Assembly: GCF_008727795.1 (NCBI RefSeq)
Contig: NZ_CP044222.1
Span: forward strand, 2,170,001 to 2,234,000
Direction: 5' to 3'
DNA: 64,000 bases
DNA from: Nitrincola iocasae
GTDB lineage: Bacteria; Pseudomonadota; Gammaproteobacteria; Pseudomonadales; Balneatricaceae
The position numbers and the translations under genes were made by a program. Numbering within the stretch: the stretch's first letter is position 1; each line of letters starts with the position of its first letter. This document shows, one piece after another, positions 37,004 to 44,714 of the stretch. Under the pieces are notes generated by a model. The model saw only the letters and a list, made by a program, of their open reading frames with translations. It searched no databases and was not told the origin of the DNA.

Positions 37004-37309
37004 TTAAGCGGATCTGTTATGGTTCCTGGACATCAGGGTGTCTTCGCCATAGCGCCATTTCTGCAGTTCAGCATCGACGTCAGCCATCTGTTCATCGGTC
37101 ATATGAATGACCTGGTTATTGTTACAGAAGGCCTCGAAAGCACCCGGCGGCATAATCAACTCGACGAACAAAGAGGGATCTCCAATCGCAAAGTCAAATT
37201 CGACGAAACGTGCTCCGGCATCACTGCGCACGCGGATATACTTGGTCAGACGCTCAAAGCTTGAACGCGCTTTGGGCGTGGTATTGGTATGGAGTTGCAA
37301 ATCGGGCAT
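37004..37309 (-). CDS. dmpK: Phenol hydroxylase assembly component P0
   Basis: A 101-residue protein needed for assembly of the active oxygenase but not for turnover in vitro. The family landmark is KYIRVRSDAGARFVEFDFA. It is the first gene of the operon, and its ATG lies about 54 bp downstream of the sigma-54 promoter. Confidence 0.93.
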   Translation of the reverse strand: MPDLQLHTNTTPKARSSFERLTKYIRVRSDAGARFVEFDFAIGDPSLFVELIMPPGAFEAFCNNNQVIHMTDEQMADVDAELQKWRYGEDTLMSRNHNRSA

Positions 37310-37362
37310 TGCACAACCTCTGACTTTTTATGTTGTTATGGCGTCATTGTCAGTCAGGTAAA

Positions 37363-37378
37363 AGCAAGGGCTGTGCCA
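37363..37378 (-). promoter_or_regulatory. Sigma-54 (-24/-12) promoter of the dmp operon
   Basis: TGGCACAGCCCTTGCT on the minus strand matches the consensus TGGCAC-N5-TTGCW at every position, with the GG/GC spacing correct. It predicts transcription start near 37350 and a leader of about 40 nt before dmpK. Together with the DmpR-type regulator in the window it explains how the operon is switched on. Confidence 0.9.
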
Positions 37379-37480
37379 GGAAAGAAAAATTCAGATCATA
37401 AAACCAGATAATTAACTTAAATTATTGTTTTTATTATAGTAATTACATTCAATTTATTCGTAACGCTAGAAGACAAAACA

Positions 37481-37528
37481 GACTCAATCACATCAAGCAC
37501 AAAAAGTTGTGCCGATCAGATTAATCAA
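37481..37528 (-). promoter_or_regulatory. Candidate DmpR/XylR upstream activator sites
   Basis: Two elements on the minus strand, TTGATTAATCTGATCGG (37512-37528) and TTGATGTGATTGAGTC (37481-37496), resemble the XylR/DmpR site TTGATCAATTGATCAA. They are centred about 170 and 138 bp upstream of the predicted start, and 32 bp (three helical turns) apart, as in Po and Pu promoters. The AT-rich stretch 37385-37470 between them and the promoter would suit an IHF bend. Confidence 0.65.
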
Positions 37529-37573
37529 ATCATCATACAAAACCCCTCACTTCATCATTTCATCAAAAAAGAC

Positions 37574-37628
37574 AAAAAAGGGGTCAGTACCCTTTTATTT
37601 TGAATAAAAGGGTACTGACCCCTTTTTT
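37574..37628. repeat. GGGGTCAGT-family palindrome, copy 2 (perfect 26-bp arms)
   Basis: Both arms are identical 26-mers in inverted orientation, separated by three bases. The core is AAGGGGTCAGTACCCTT, each arm begins with six A and ends with ATT, and the far arm ends with six T. As RNA it is a bidirectional intrinsic terminator. It lies between the dmp activator sites and the radical SAM gene, insulating two divergent units. Confidence 0.9.
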
Positions 37629-37664
37629 ACTTTTTTCTGTTCAAACTTCAGCAGGCAAACTATA

Positions 37665-37680
37665 CTGTATATACATACAG
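37665..37680. promoter_or_regulatory. LexA (SOS) box
   Basis: CTGTATATACATACAG fits the LexA consensus CTGT-N8-ACAG fully, with an alternating AT core. It ends 21 bp before the ATG of the radical SAM gene, where it would cover the core promoter. Confidence 0.85.
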
Positions 37681-37701
37681 TCTTTATACTGGAGCGAACA
37701 C

Positions 37702-38781
37702 ATGGCCTCTTCCGACAAATCATCTGCTGCTGCGCGTAGAGGACGGGGCGCGACCTACAATCCCGACAACCGCTTTTCACCCAGAATCAGTGAAACGGTG
37801 GATGATGGCTGGTGGCAGGAGGGTACGCAGCAAAGCCTGGCGACCGAAATACGCGATGAACCCTGCAAAACAGCACTGTCGTGGAACACATCCCCCGACC
37901 TGCCATTTGACCGCTCCATCAACCCCTATCGGGGTTGCGAACATGGCTGCGTCTATTGTTACGCCCGCCCCTCGCATGCCTATTGGGATATGTCACCGGG
38001 ACTGGATTTTGAAACCAAATTGATTGCGCGTACCGGCCTGGTCGAAACCCTGCGCGAAGAGCTGTGTAAACCAGGCTATGTATGCCGCCCGATCAACCTG
38101 TCCGGTAACACCGACTGCTACCAGCCGATTGAAGCTAAATACAAAACCACGCGCCGGTTGCTGGAGCTGTTACTCGAAGCCCGCCACCCGGTGACACTGG
38201 TGACCAAAAGTATGCTGGTTTTAAGGGATCTGGATCTGTTAACAGCGATGGCGAAGCATCGACTGGTCAGGGTGTTTATCAGTATTACCAGCCTGGATAT
38301 GCAGTTAAAGCGCACCCTGGAACCGCGCGCGGCCTCACCGCAGGCACGCCTGAGAGCGATCCGCGAACTCAGTGCCGCGGGCATTCCCGTGGGCACCCTG
38401 GTATCACCGATTATTCCGGGATTAACCGATCATGAAATCGAGCAGATCTTAGCAGCCGTCAGCGAGGCAGGTGCAAGAACCGCCAACTGGATGCTCTTGC
38501 GCCTGCCACTTGAGGTCGCCCCACTGTTTGAGTCCTGGCTGGAAGCCCATTACCCGGATCGTGCCAATAAGGTCATGAGCCTGATGCGCCAATGTCGTGG
38601 CGGAAAAACCAACCATGCCGAATTTGGTAAACGCTTTAGTGGTGAAGGCGTTTTCGCCGAACTGATAGCGCAACGCTTCACCAAAGCCAGCCGCCGCCTG
38701 GGTCTGCAAGGCAACACCGAACAAGGCCTGAATACCCGCGACTTTCGCCCACCTTCCCTCCAGGGTGATTTGTTCTTCTAA
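37702..38781 (+). CDS. PA0069-family radical SAM protein (spore photoproduct lyase-like)
   Basis: Protein of 359 residues in the radical SAM superfamily. The cluster motif is in RGCEHGCVYCYARPSHAYW (CxxxCxxC), preceded by NPYRGC. The barrel continues through INLSGNTDCYQPIE and VTKSMLVLRDLDLL. The family is related to SplB-type DNA repair lyases, but its substrate is unknown to me. The ATG at 37702 follows GGAG by seven bases. An in-frame start at 37600 would run through the palindrome and the LexA box and is rejected. The SOS box implies induction by DNA damage. I recall PA0069 itself as a LexA-regulon member. Confidence 0.85.
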   Translation: MASSDKSSAAARRGRGATYNPDNRFSPRISETVDDGWWQEGTQQSLATEIRDEPCKTALSWNTSPDLPFDRSINPYRGCEHGCVYCYARPSHAYWDMSPGLDFETKLIARTGLVETLREELCKPGYVCRPINLSGNTDCYQPIEAKYKTTRRLLELLLEARHPVTLVTKSMLVLRDLDLLTAMAKHRLVRVFISITSLDMQLKRTLEPRAASPQARLRAIRELSAAGIPVGTLVSPIIPGLTDHEIEQILAAVSEAGARTANWMLLRLPLEVAPLFESWLEAHYPDRANKVMSLMRQCRGGKTNHAEFGKRFSGEGVFAELIAQRFTKASRRLGLQGNTEQGLNTRDFRPPSLQGDLFF

Positions 38782-38786
38782 AGCGG

Positions 38787-38850
38787 AAAAGCCGCAGTAC
38801 CGAATGTCACTAATTTAAGTAGCTTTTGCATTGATTCAAAGCGGCTTTTT
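38787..38850 (+). terminator. Possible terminator after the radical SAM gene
   Basis: AAAAGCCGC at 38787-38795 pairs with GCGGCTTTT at 38841-38849, followed by TTAT. The 45-nt loop is long, so folding is uncertain. The rest of the gap to 39006 shows no gene or clear site. Confidence 0.35.
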
Positions 38851-39006
38851 ATACTGATCCATGCTGGAATACGGTATCAAAACGACAGATTGATCAGGCG
38901 TTAGTGCACGCTTTGCTCCGTTGGACTTAAGGTGTCGGAGGGTTATAACTGTACAAGCTTGAAGAACCATAAGTTATCATATAAGATTACTTAATAAAGG
39001 TGAAAT

Positions 39007-39327
39007 ATGCCGTGGACAATTGATTTCTATGATGGTGTTGAGGAAGCAATTACTGAGATGCCGCCAAATATTCAGGCCAGAATGCTTCGGCTTTTAGAAT
39101 TAATGGAAAAACACGGCGCTAACCTTGGTGCCCCACATTCTACACCCATGGGAGATGGCCTGTTTGAGATCCGAGCCAAGGCAAAGGAAGGAATTGGCAG
39201 GGCTATATACTGCTACATGCATGGCGAGCATGTCTATATCCTGCACGCATTTATAAAGAAGTCCCAGAAAACACCAAAGAAAGACCTAAATTTAGCAAAA
39301 ACACGAATGAAAAAGGTGAGCCCATGA
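39007..39327 (+). CDS. RelE/HigB-like toxin (Gp49-like, DUF891) of a type II toxin-antitoxin pair
   Basis: A 106-residue basic protein with the Gp49-like toxin pattern: IDFYDGVEEAITEMPP, then the central GDGLFEIRAKAKEGIGRAIYCYM and a C-terminal ILHAFIKKSQKTPKKDLNLA. Family members cleave mRNA at the ribosome. The gene precedes its antitoxin, the HigBA order, and the next gene overlaps it by four bases (ATGA), which couples translation. Confidence 0.88.
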   Translation: MPWTIDFYDGVEEAITEMPPNIQARMLRLLELMEKHGANLGAPHSTPMGDGLFEIRAKAKEGIGRAIYCYMHGEHVYILHAFIKKSQKTPKKDLNLAKTRMKKVSP

Positions 39328-39602
39328 GCAAATTGCAACAATTAAAAGTGCGTGCACTCCAAAATCCGGAGGTATGTCAGGAATACGAGGCACTTGCTGA
39401 AGAGTTCGAGTTTATTGATTCTCTGCTGAAGATGCGTGCAGCTGCAGGCTTAACTCAAGAGCAGTTGGCCGAGCGGATGGGTACCAAAAAAAGTAACATC
39501 AGTCGTTTAGAAAAAGGGGGCACCAACCCAAGCTGGGGAACCTTGAAAAAGTACGCTCATGCCTGCGGCTTTGAGCTCTCCATGAGTTTTCATGCAGCTT
39601 AA
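39324..39602 (+). CDS. XRE-type antitoxin (HigA-like)
   Basis: A 92-residue protein with a helix-turn-helix of the XRE family at about 37-85 (RAAAGLTQEQLAERMGTKKSNISRLE, partly quoted here only as its motif LTQEQLAERMGTKKSNISR). It neutralises the toxin encoded just upstream and probably represses the pair. The N-terminal segment may be the toxin-binding part. Confidence 0.88.
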   Translation: MSKLQQLKVRALQNPEVCQEYEALAEEFEFIDSLLKMRAAAGLTQEQLAERMGTKKSNISRLEKGGTNPSWGTLKKYAHACGFELSMSFHAA

Positions 39603-39771
39603 TGCACTCAGTTCGAAAATAGGACCTGCTCCGTCCACTATGAATGGTGACGACGCAACGCTTGGGCCTTTTACTGCCCCCTTTACCGCTGCCTTTTCTC
39701 GACCCTTTCTCACCGTTTCATAAACTCATCATATAACCGTCATTTTCACGACACATTTCCGGCATACACTC

Positions 39772-39832
39772 TCGTTCGAAACTTAAATTCACTTTTTCAA
39801 TAGAAGCGAAGATTAATTAAAGTTCGTTCGAA
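39772..39832. promoter_or_regulatory. Repeated TCGTTCGAA element before the deoR-type gene
   Basis: The 9-mer TCGTTCGAA occurs at 39772-39780 and 39824-39832, 52 bp apart (five helical turns), the second ending eight bases before the ATG. A partial GTTCGAA is at about 39611. GlpR-type DeoR regulators bind TTCG-containing sites, so these are candidate auto-operators. The rest of the 238-bp gap shows nothing definite. Confidence 0.55.
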
Positions 39833-39840
39833 GGTATTCA

Positions 39841-40596
39841 ATGCTGTTATCTGAGCGTCAAACAAAAATTCTGGCCTGGTTGAAGCAGGCGGGTGGGCAT
39901 CTTTCCAGCCAGGAGCTGACGGATTCCTTCAATGTCTCGGTACAGACGATCCGTAAGGATCTGAATGAACTGAGCGATCAGGGGCTGGTGCAGCGGGTAC
40001 ATGGTGGTATCAGGCTACCGTTTCATAACCGCAACCTGTCCTTCCAAAGTCGTCAGGTAATCAATCTAGAAGCCAAACGTGCCATCGGCAGTAAGGTCGC
40101 GGATTTGCTGCCGGAAGGTGCAACAATTTTTATTGGTATCGGCACCACGCCACAACAGGTGGCCCTGGCTTTACTTGATCATCCTGGGTTGCAGGTCATC
40201 ACCAATAACCTCAATGCCGCCATGACGCTGTGCCACAACCCGAATATTGAAACCCTGTTAACCGGTGGGCGCATCCGTCCATCGGATCAGGACTTGATGG
40301 GCGAAGATGCCACCCGTTTTCTGCGACGTTTTCAAGTCAATTTTGGCATTTTTGGTATTGGTGGCCTGGGCCCACAAGGCGATCTGATGGATTTTTCACC
40401 CGAGGAGTCTTACCTGTCACGCGCCATTATTGAGAACAGCGACCAACGCATTCTGGTGGCTGACTCCAGCAAGCATCTGCGTAAAGCCCCTGTACGAACC
40501 GGTACCCTGTCTGATGTGGACAGGCTGGTTACTGATCAACTCACCACCCCGATGGCCGAGCTGTGTGAAGCGGCGGGTGTCGAGTTACTTTATTAA
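39841..40596 (+). CDS. DeoR/GlpR-family transcriptional regulator
   Basis: A 251-residue repressor-type protein. The winged helix-turn-helix is at about 5-57 (LSSQELTDSFNVSVQTIRKDL), and the DeoRC sensor domain follows with GTTPQQVALALL and NNLNAAMTLC, which binds a sugar phosphate in this family. It is the first gene of the importer operon, 10 bp before the ATPase. A sugar-phosphate or glycerol-phosphate inducer fits both the regulator family and the downstream phosphohydrolases. Confidence 0.9.
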   Translation: MLLSERQTKILAWLKQAGGHLSSQELTDSFNVSVQTIRKDLNELSDQGLVQRVHGGIRLPFHNRNLSFQSRQVINLEAKRAIGSKVADLLPEGATIFIGIGTTPQQVALALLDHPGLQVITNNLNAAMTLCHNPNIETLLTGGRIRPSDQDLMGEDATRFLRRFQVNFGIFGIGGLGPQGDLMDFSPEESYLSRAIIENSDQRILVADSSKHLRKAPVRTGTLSDVDRLVTDQLTTPMAELCEAAGVELLY

Positions 40597-40606
40597 GGAG
40601 CCAAAG

Positions 40607-41683
40607 ATGAGTCAGTTGCAAGTCTGTCAACTTCGCAAGCAGTGGGAAGAAACCCTTGCGGTCAAAGACATCAGTTTTGAAATTGCCCAGGGTGAGTTTG
40701 TTGCCCTGTTAGGCCCTTCGGGTTGCGGAAAATCGACTATGTTAAAAATGATTGCCGGTCTTGAGGATCCCTCATCCGGTAGCATCAAGTTGAATGGTGT
40801 CGATATCACCCACCTGCCACCTGGAAAACGCAAGCTGGCGATGGTGTTTCAGTCCTATGCGCTTTTTCCTCATCTGAATGTGGCTGAAAATATTGTCTTT
40901 GGCCTGAAAGCGCGAGGTGTCGGCGCGCACGAACGTGATCAACGCTTAAAGAAAGTGGCCGAACTGGTGAATCTGGGTGATCAACTGGCCAAGAAACCCT
41001 CACAGCTATCCGGAGGCCAGTGTCAGCGTGTGGCACTGGCGCGAGCGATCATTGCCGAAGCGCCTTTATGCCTGATGGATGAACCTCTCTCCAACCTGGA
41101 TGCCAAGCTGCGTAATGAGATGCGCGCCGAGCTAAGAGCACTGCAACAGCGCCTGGGTATGACAGTGCTGTATGTCACCCATGATCAGGTTGAAGCCATG
41201 AGCATGGCGGATCGTATTATTCTGTTGAATCAGGGTGAAATCGCTCAGTGCGGCACACCGAATCAACTCTACCACATCCCGGAAACCACCTTTTCCGCTC
41301 GCTTTATCGGCAACCCGCCCATGAACCTCCTGGACCAGGGTTCCCAACTGATAGGCGTGCGCCCAGAACATATTCAATTGTCTAACGATGGTATCACCGC
41401 TGAGGTGATCCGCTGCGACTATCACGGTGCCGACACCATCATCGATGCCGCCTTACCCTCGATGGCCATGCAAGTGATCAAACTGCGCCTGCCGGGCCAT
41501 CAACTACTGCCTGCTCAGCAACATTTGCACCTGCAGTGGTCCCTGGAACACCAACATAACTTTTGCTCTAAAACGGGTCAGCGCCGGCAAGACGCTGGTC
41601 TGGATACACCCTCCACGCACCAACCCACACAGCAATCAACCACGCCCAACCATAAGGAGTTACAGCATGTTACGCAGCACTAA
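40607..41683 (+). CDS. ABC importer ATP-binding protein (UgpC/MalK type), cluster 1
   Basis: ATPase of 358 residues with Walker A GPSGCGKST, signature LSGGQCQRVALARAI, Walker B LCLMDEPLSNLDAKLR and switch VTHDQVEA. A C-terminal TOBE region (IGVRPEHIQLS) follows. The C-terminal tail after about residue 320 is rich in Gln and His and diverges from the family. The ATG at 40607 has AAGGAG upstream. A longer in-frame start would overlap deoR. The stop lies 17 bp inside the binding-protein gene. Confidence 0.9.
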   Translation: MSQLQVCQLRKQWEETLAVKDISFEIAQGEFVALLGPSGCGKSTMLKMIAGLEDPSSGSIKLNGVDITHLPPGKRKLAMVFQSYALFPHLNVAENIVFGLKARGVGAHERDQRLKKVAELVNLGDQLAKKPSQLSGGQCQRVALARAIIAEAPLCLMDEPLSNLDAKLRNEMRAELRALQQRLGMTVLYVTHDQVEAMSMADRIILLNQGEIAQCGTPNQLYHIPETTFSARFIGNPPMNLLDQGSQLIGVRPEHIQLSNDGITAEVIRCDYHGADTIIDAALPSMAMQVIKLRLPGHQLLPAQQHLHLQWSLEHQHNFCSKTGQRRQDAGLDTPSTHQPTQQSTTPNHKELQHVTQH

Positions 41684-42947
41684 ACGTATGCTAGCCATGG
41701 GGTTAACCTCGCTGGCTATTGCGACAGCCGCTCAGGCACAAACTGAATTAACCATGTATTACCCTGTTTCAGTCGGTGGACCTCTGACTGATGTGGTCGA
41801 TGGCATGATCAGTGATTTTGAACAGCAACATCCTGATATCAAGGTGAATGCGATTTATGCCGGTAATTACAATGATACCCGCGTGAAAGCACTGGCGGCC
41901 TTGAACAGCGGTCAACCGGCGCAACTGTCGGTGCTTTTTTCCATCGATGTGCATGAACTGATGGGAATGGATGCCATCGTCCCCTTTGATGCCGTTGTGG
42001 AAACAGATGAAGAGCGCGAATGGCTGCAGAGCTTCTACCCCACATTGATGGAAAACGGCGTGGTAGATAATCAGGTTTGGGGAATTCCCTTCCAGCGCTC
42101 CACCATTGTGATGTACTACAACAAAGATGCCTTTCGCGATGCAGGCCTTGATCCGGAACAGCCACCCCAAAGCTGGGATGAGCTGGTGGAAATGGGCCAG
42201 CAACTGGTTAAAAAAGACAGCAACGGTGAAGTCGAACGTTGGGGAGCGATGATTCCATCCACCGGTTACCCTTACTGGATGTTCGGTGCGCTGGCGATGC
42301 AAAACGATGAAGTATTGATGAACAGTGAAGGTAATGAAACCTACTTTAACAACCCAGGTGTCGTTGAAGCACTGACCTACTGGCAGGATCTCAGTGGTAA
42401 ATACGCAGTGATGCCACAAGGCATGATTGAGTGGGGCACTCTGCGCCAGAACTTTCTGGAACAGAAAACCGCCATTATGTGGCACTCAACCGGTAATCTG
42501 ACAGCCGTTAAAGACAGCGCTGAATTTGATTTCGGTGTCGCCATGCTGCCAGCCAACAAACGTTTCGGCTCTCCCACCGGCGGCGGTAACTTTTACCTGT
42601 TCAAAGAGGCTTCGGACGAAGAGCGTCGGGCCGCACTGGAACTGGTTCGCTTCATGACAGCGCCTGAACAGGCCGCTCACTGGAGTATCGCCACGGGGTA
42701 TATGGGTGTCAGCCCAGCGTCCTATGAAACCGACGCGCTGCAACAGTATGTGCTGGATTTCCCACCAGCGGCTGTGGCACGTGATCAACTGGACTTTGCC
42801 ACGGCTGAACTGTCTACGCATGAATCCGGACGTGTGCGCAAACTGTTGGATGATGCGATTCAATCCGTCTTGAGTGGACAGCAAGATGCACAGGAAGCAC
42901 TGGATTCAGCCCAGAATCAGGCTCAGCGCATTCTGAGTCGCTACTGA
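41667..42947 (+). CDS. ABC importer periplasmic binding protein (UgpB-like family 1), cluster 1
   Basis: Exported 426-residue protein. The signal peptide is about 1-24 (LAIATAAQA). The mature part has family 1 landmarks: DVVDGMISDFEQQHPDIKV, VWGIPFQRSTIVMYYNKDAF and SWDELVEMGQQL. UgpB-like proteins bind glycerol-3-phosphate or glycerophosphodiesters, others bind oligosaccharides. The attached phosphohydrolases favour a phosphate ester. AAGGAG precedes the ATG. A terminator follows the gene. Confidence 0.88.
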   Translation: MLRSTKRMLAMGLTSLAIATAAQAQTELTMYYPVSVGGPLTDVVDGMISDFEQQHPDIKVNAIYAGNYNDTRVKALAALNSGQPAQLSVLFSIDVHELMGMDAIVPFDAVVETDEEREWLQSFYPTLMENGVVDNQVWGIPFQRSTIVMYYNKDAFRDAGLDPEQPPQSWDELVEMGQQLVKKDSNGEVERWGAMIPSTGYPYWMFGALAMQNDEVLMNSEGNETYFNNPGVVEALTYWQDLSGKYAVMPQGMIEWGTLRQNFLEQKTAIMWHSTGNLTAVKDSAEFDFGVAMLPANKRFGSPTGGGNFYLFKEASDEERRAALELVRFMTAPEQAAHWSIATGYMGVSPASYETDALQQYVLDFPPAAVARDQLDFATAELSTHESGRVRKLLDDAIQSVLSGQQDAQEALDSAQNQAQRILSRY

Positions 42948-42964
42948 TCCACGCCACTGAACCT

Positions 42965-42996
42965 GGCAGCGTTCTTTGAGGACGCTGCCGTTTTTT
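42965..42996 (+). terminator. Intrinsic terminator or attenuator between binding-protein and permease genes, cluster 1
   Basis: GGCAGCGT and ACGCTGCC form a perfect 8-bp stem with a 9-nt loop, followed by G and six T. It sits 18 bp after the binding-protein stop and before the permeases of the same operon, so partial termination would favour binding-protein production. Confidence 0.88.
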
Positions 42997-43022
42997 CTGC
43001 GCAGTCTTTTCAAGGTTATGTG

Positions 43023-43895
43023 ATGAATCGTCTCAACCAACTCTATGCCTGGCTGATGCTACTGCCTGCTCTGCTGATGCTGTTGGCATTCACCCATATT
43101 CCAGCATTGACAACCCTGTGGCATTCGCTGTTTTTTCCAGCTCGGGGGCAGCGTTCATCCGAGTTTGCCGGTCTGGAAAACTACCGCATGCTGATGGATG
43201 ATGCGATCTTCTGGAAAACCTTATCCAACAACCTCTGGTATGCCGTCGGCACCGTGCCTACATCGATTGCCCTGGCACTGGGCATGGCGCTCTGGGTGAA
43301 CAGTAAAATCAGCGGGCGTAGTGCACTGCGTCTGGCGTATTTCACCCCAACCATGTTACCGATGATCGCTGTTGCCAATATCTGGCTGTTCTTTTACACC
43401 CCTGAAATTGGCCTGTTCAATAAACTGCTTAATGGACTGGGCATGTCTGGCATTAACTGGCTGGGCGATCCTAACTGGGCGCTAGCAAGTCTGATGCTGA
43501 TGACTATCTGGAAGGAAGCCGGATTTTTCATGATTTTTTACCTGGCAGCCCTGCAAAGTCTGAACAAGGATATTTACTCAGCGGCAGCGCTTGAGGGTGC
43601 TGGGCACTTGTATGTATTCCGGCGTATCACCCTGCCGCTGCTGATGCCAACCACGCTATTCGTACTGGTCAATGCGATACTGAATGCGTTCAAACTGGTC
43701 GATCATCTGTTCATCCTCACCAAGGGTGGACCGAATAATGCCACCAACCTGATGCTCTATTACATCTATGAAAACGCTTTCAGTTTCTTCGACAGCAACT
43801 ACGCCGCCGCACTGACATTGGTGCTGTTAATGCTGCTAATTCTGTTGGCACTGATACAGTTTTTATTGATCGAACGTCGTGTTCACTACCGCTGA
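43023..43895 (+). CDS. ABC importer permease (UgpA/MalF type), cluster 1
   Basis: Inner-membrane permease of 290 residues with six predicted helices. The EAA loop (SAAALEGAGHLYVFRRITLPL) that docks the ATPase is near residue 190. AAGG lies seven bases before the ATG at 43023. The GTG one codon upstream is less likely. It is followed after 9 bp by its partner permease. Confidence 0.9.
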   Translation: MNRLNQLYAWLMLLPALLMLLAFTHIPALTTLWHSLFFPARGQRSSEFAGLENYRMLMDDAIFWKTLSNNLWYAVGTVPTSIALALGMALWVNSKISGRSALRLAYFTPTMLPMIAVANIWLFFYTPEIGLFNKLLNGLGMSGINWLGDPNWALASLMLMTIWKEAGFFMIFYLAALQSLNKDIYSAAALEGAGHLYVFRRITLPLLMPTTLFVLVNAILNAFKLVDHLFILTKGGPNNATNLMLYYIYENAFSFFDSNYAAALTLVLLMLLILLALIQFLLIERRVHYR

Positions 43896-43904
43896 GAGTT
43901 ATAT

Positions 43905-44714
43905 ATGCCAAAGCTGACTCGAACCCTGTCATTCACCCTGGCCTGGACACTGGGCATCTTATGGATTTTTCCCCTGCTCTATGCCTTCTGGGCGGCGTTT
44001 CATCCAGCCGAATATGCCACCCGGTTTGAGCTGTTCGCACCGCTGACACTGGAGCACTTTGCCACCGCCTGGCAGCAGGCGCCGTTTATGCGCTATATGT
44101 TCAACACCCTGATCATCACCGGTCTGATTCTGACCTTTCAGTTGATCCTCTGCACCCTTGCAGGCTATGCCCTGGCACGGATGGCATTTAAAGGGCGTGG
44201 CGTGGTGTTTGCGCTGGTGCTGCTGCAACTGATGATCGTGCCGGAAATTCTGATCGTGGAAAACTACCGCACCCTGGCCAAACTGGAGTTGATTGATACC
44301 TGGATTGGGGTCGGTTTGCCCTACATGGCCAGCGCCTTCGGGATTTTCCTGCTACGCCAGACCTTCCGAACAGTTCCCCAGGAACTGGAAGATGCCGCCC
44401 GACTGGAAGGCTGCTCCTGGCTGGGAGTATTGTGGAAGGTCTATGTCCCCCTGGCAAAACCCACCTACCTGGCTTATGGTCTGGTCTCGGTCAGCCACCA
44501 CTGGAACAACTTCCTCTGGCCACTGGTGGTCACCAACACTGAAAACAGCCGCCCCCTAACTGTCGGCATGGCGATCTTCGGCGCCCCGGAATCCGGAGTG
44601 GACTGGCCGGTGGTTTGTGCCGGTACGCTGATTGCGGTTGGCCCGTTACTGATCGTCTTTCTGATTTTCCAACGGCGCTTTCTGCAATCCTTTATGCATG
44701 CAGGACTGAAATAA
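43905..44714 (+). CDS. ABC importer permease (UgpE/MalG type), cluster 1
   Basis: Inner-membrane permease of 269 residues with six predicted helices and the EAA loop EDAARLEGCSWLGVLWKVYVP. It completes the heterodimeric channel. Its TAA stop shares a base with the ATG of the phosphodiesterase-like gene (TAATG), showing that the hydrolase is part of this operon. Confidence 0.9.
   Translation: MPKLTRTLSFTLAWTLGILWIFPLLYAFWAAFHPAEYATRFELFAPLTLEHFATAWQQAPFMRYMFNTLIITGLILTFQLILCTLAGYALARMAFKGRGVVFALVLLQLMIVPEILIVENYRTLAKLELIDTWIGVGLPYMASAFGIFLLRQTFRTVPQELEDAARLEGCSWLGVLWKVYVPLAKPTYLAYGLVSVSHHWNNFLWPLVVTNTENSRPLTVGMAIFGAPESGVDWPVVCAGTLIAVGPLLIVFLIFQRRFLQSFMHAGLK

Noticed and set aside
37600..37701. 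N-terminal extension of the radical SAM protein
   Set aside because: It would translate through the palindrome and the LexA box. The ATG at 37702 has GGAG at the correct spacing.
40430..40606. N-terminal extension of the cluster 1 ATPase
   Set aside because: Overlaps deoR in another frame. The ATG at 40607 follows AAGGAG and gives the normal family start.
41769..42485. 238-codon minus-strand frame over the cluster 1 binding protein
   Set aside because: Shadow of a gene with clear signal peptide and family motifs.
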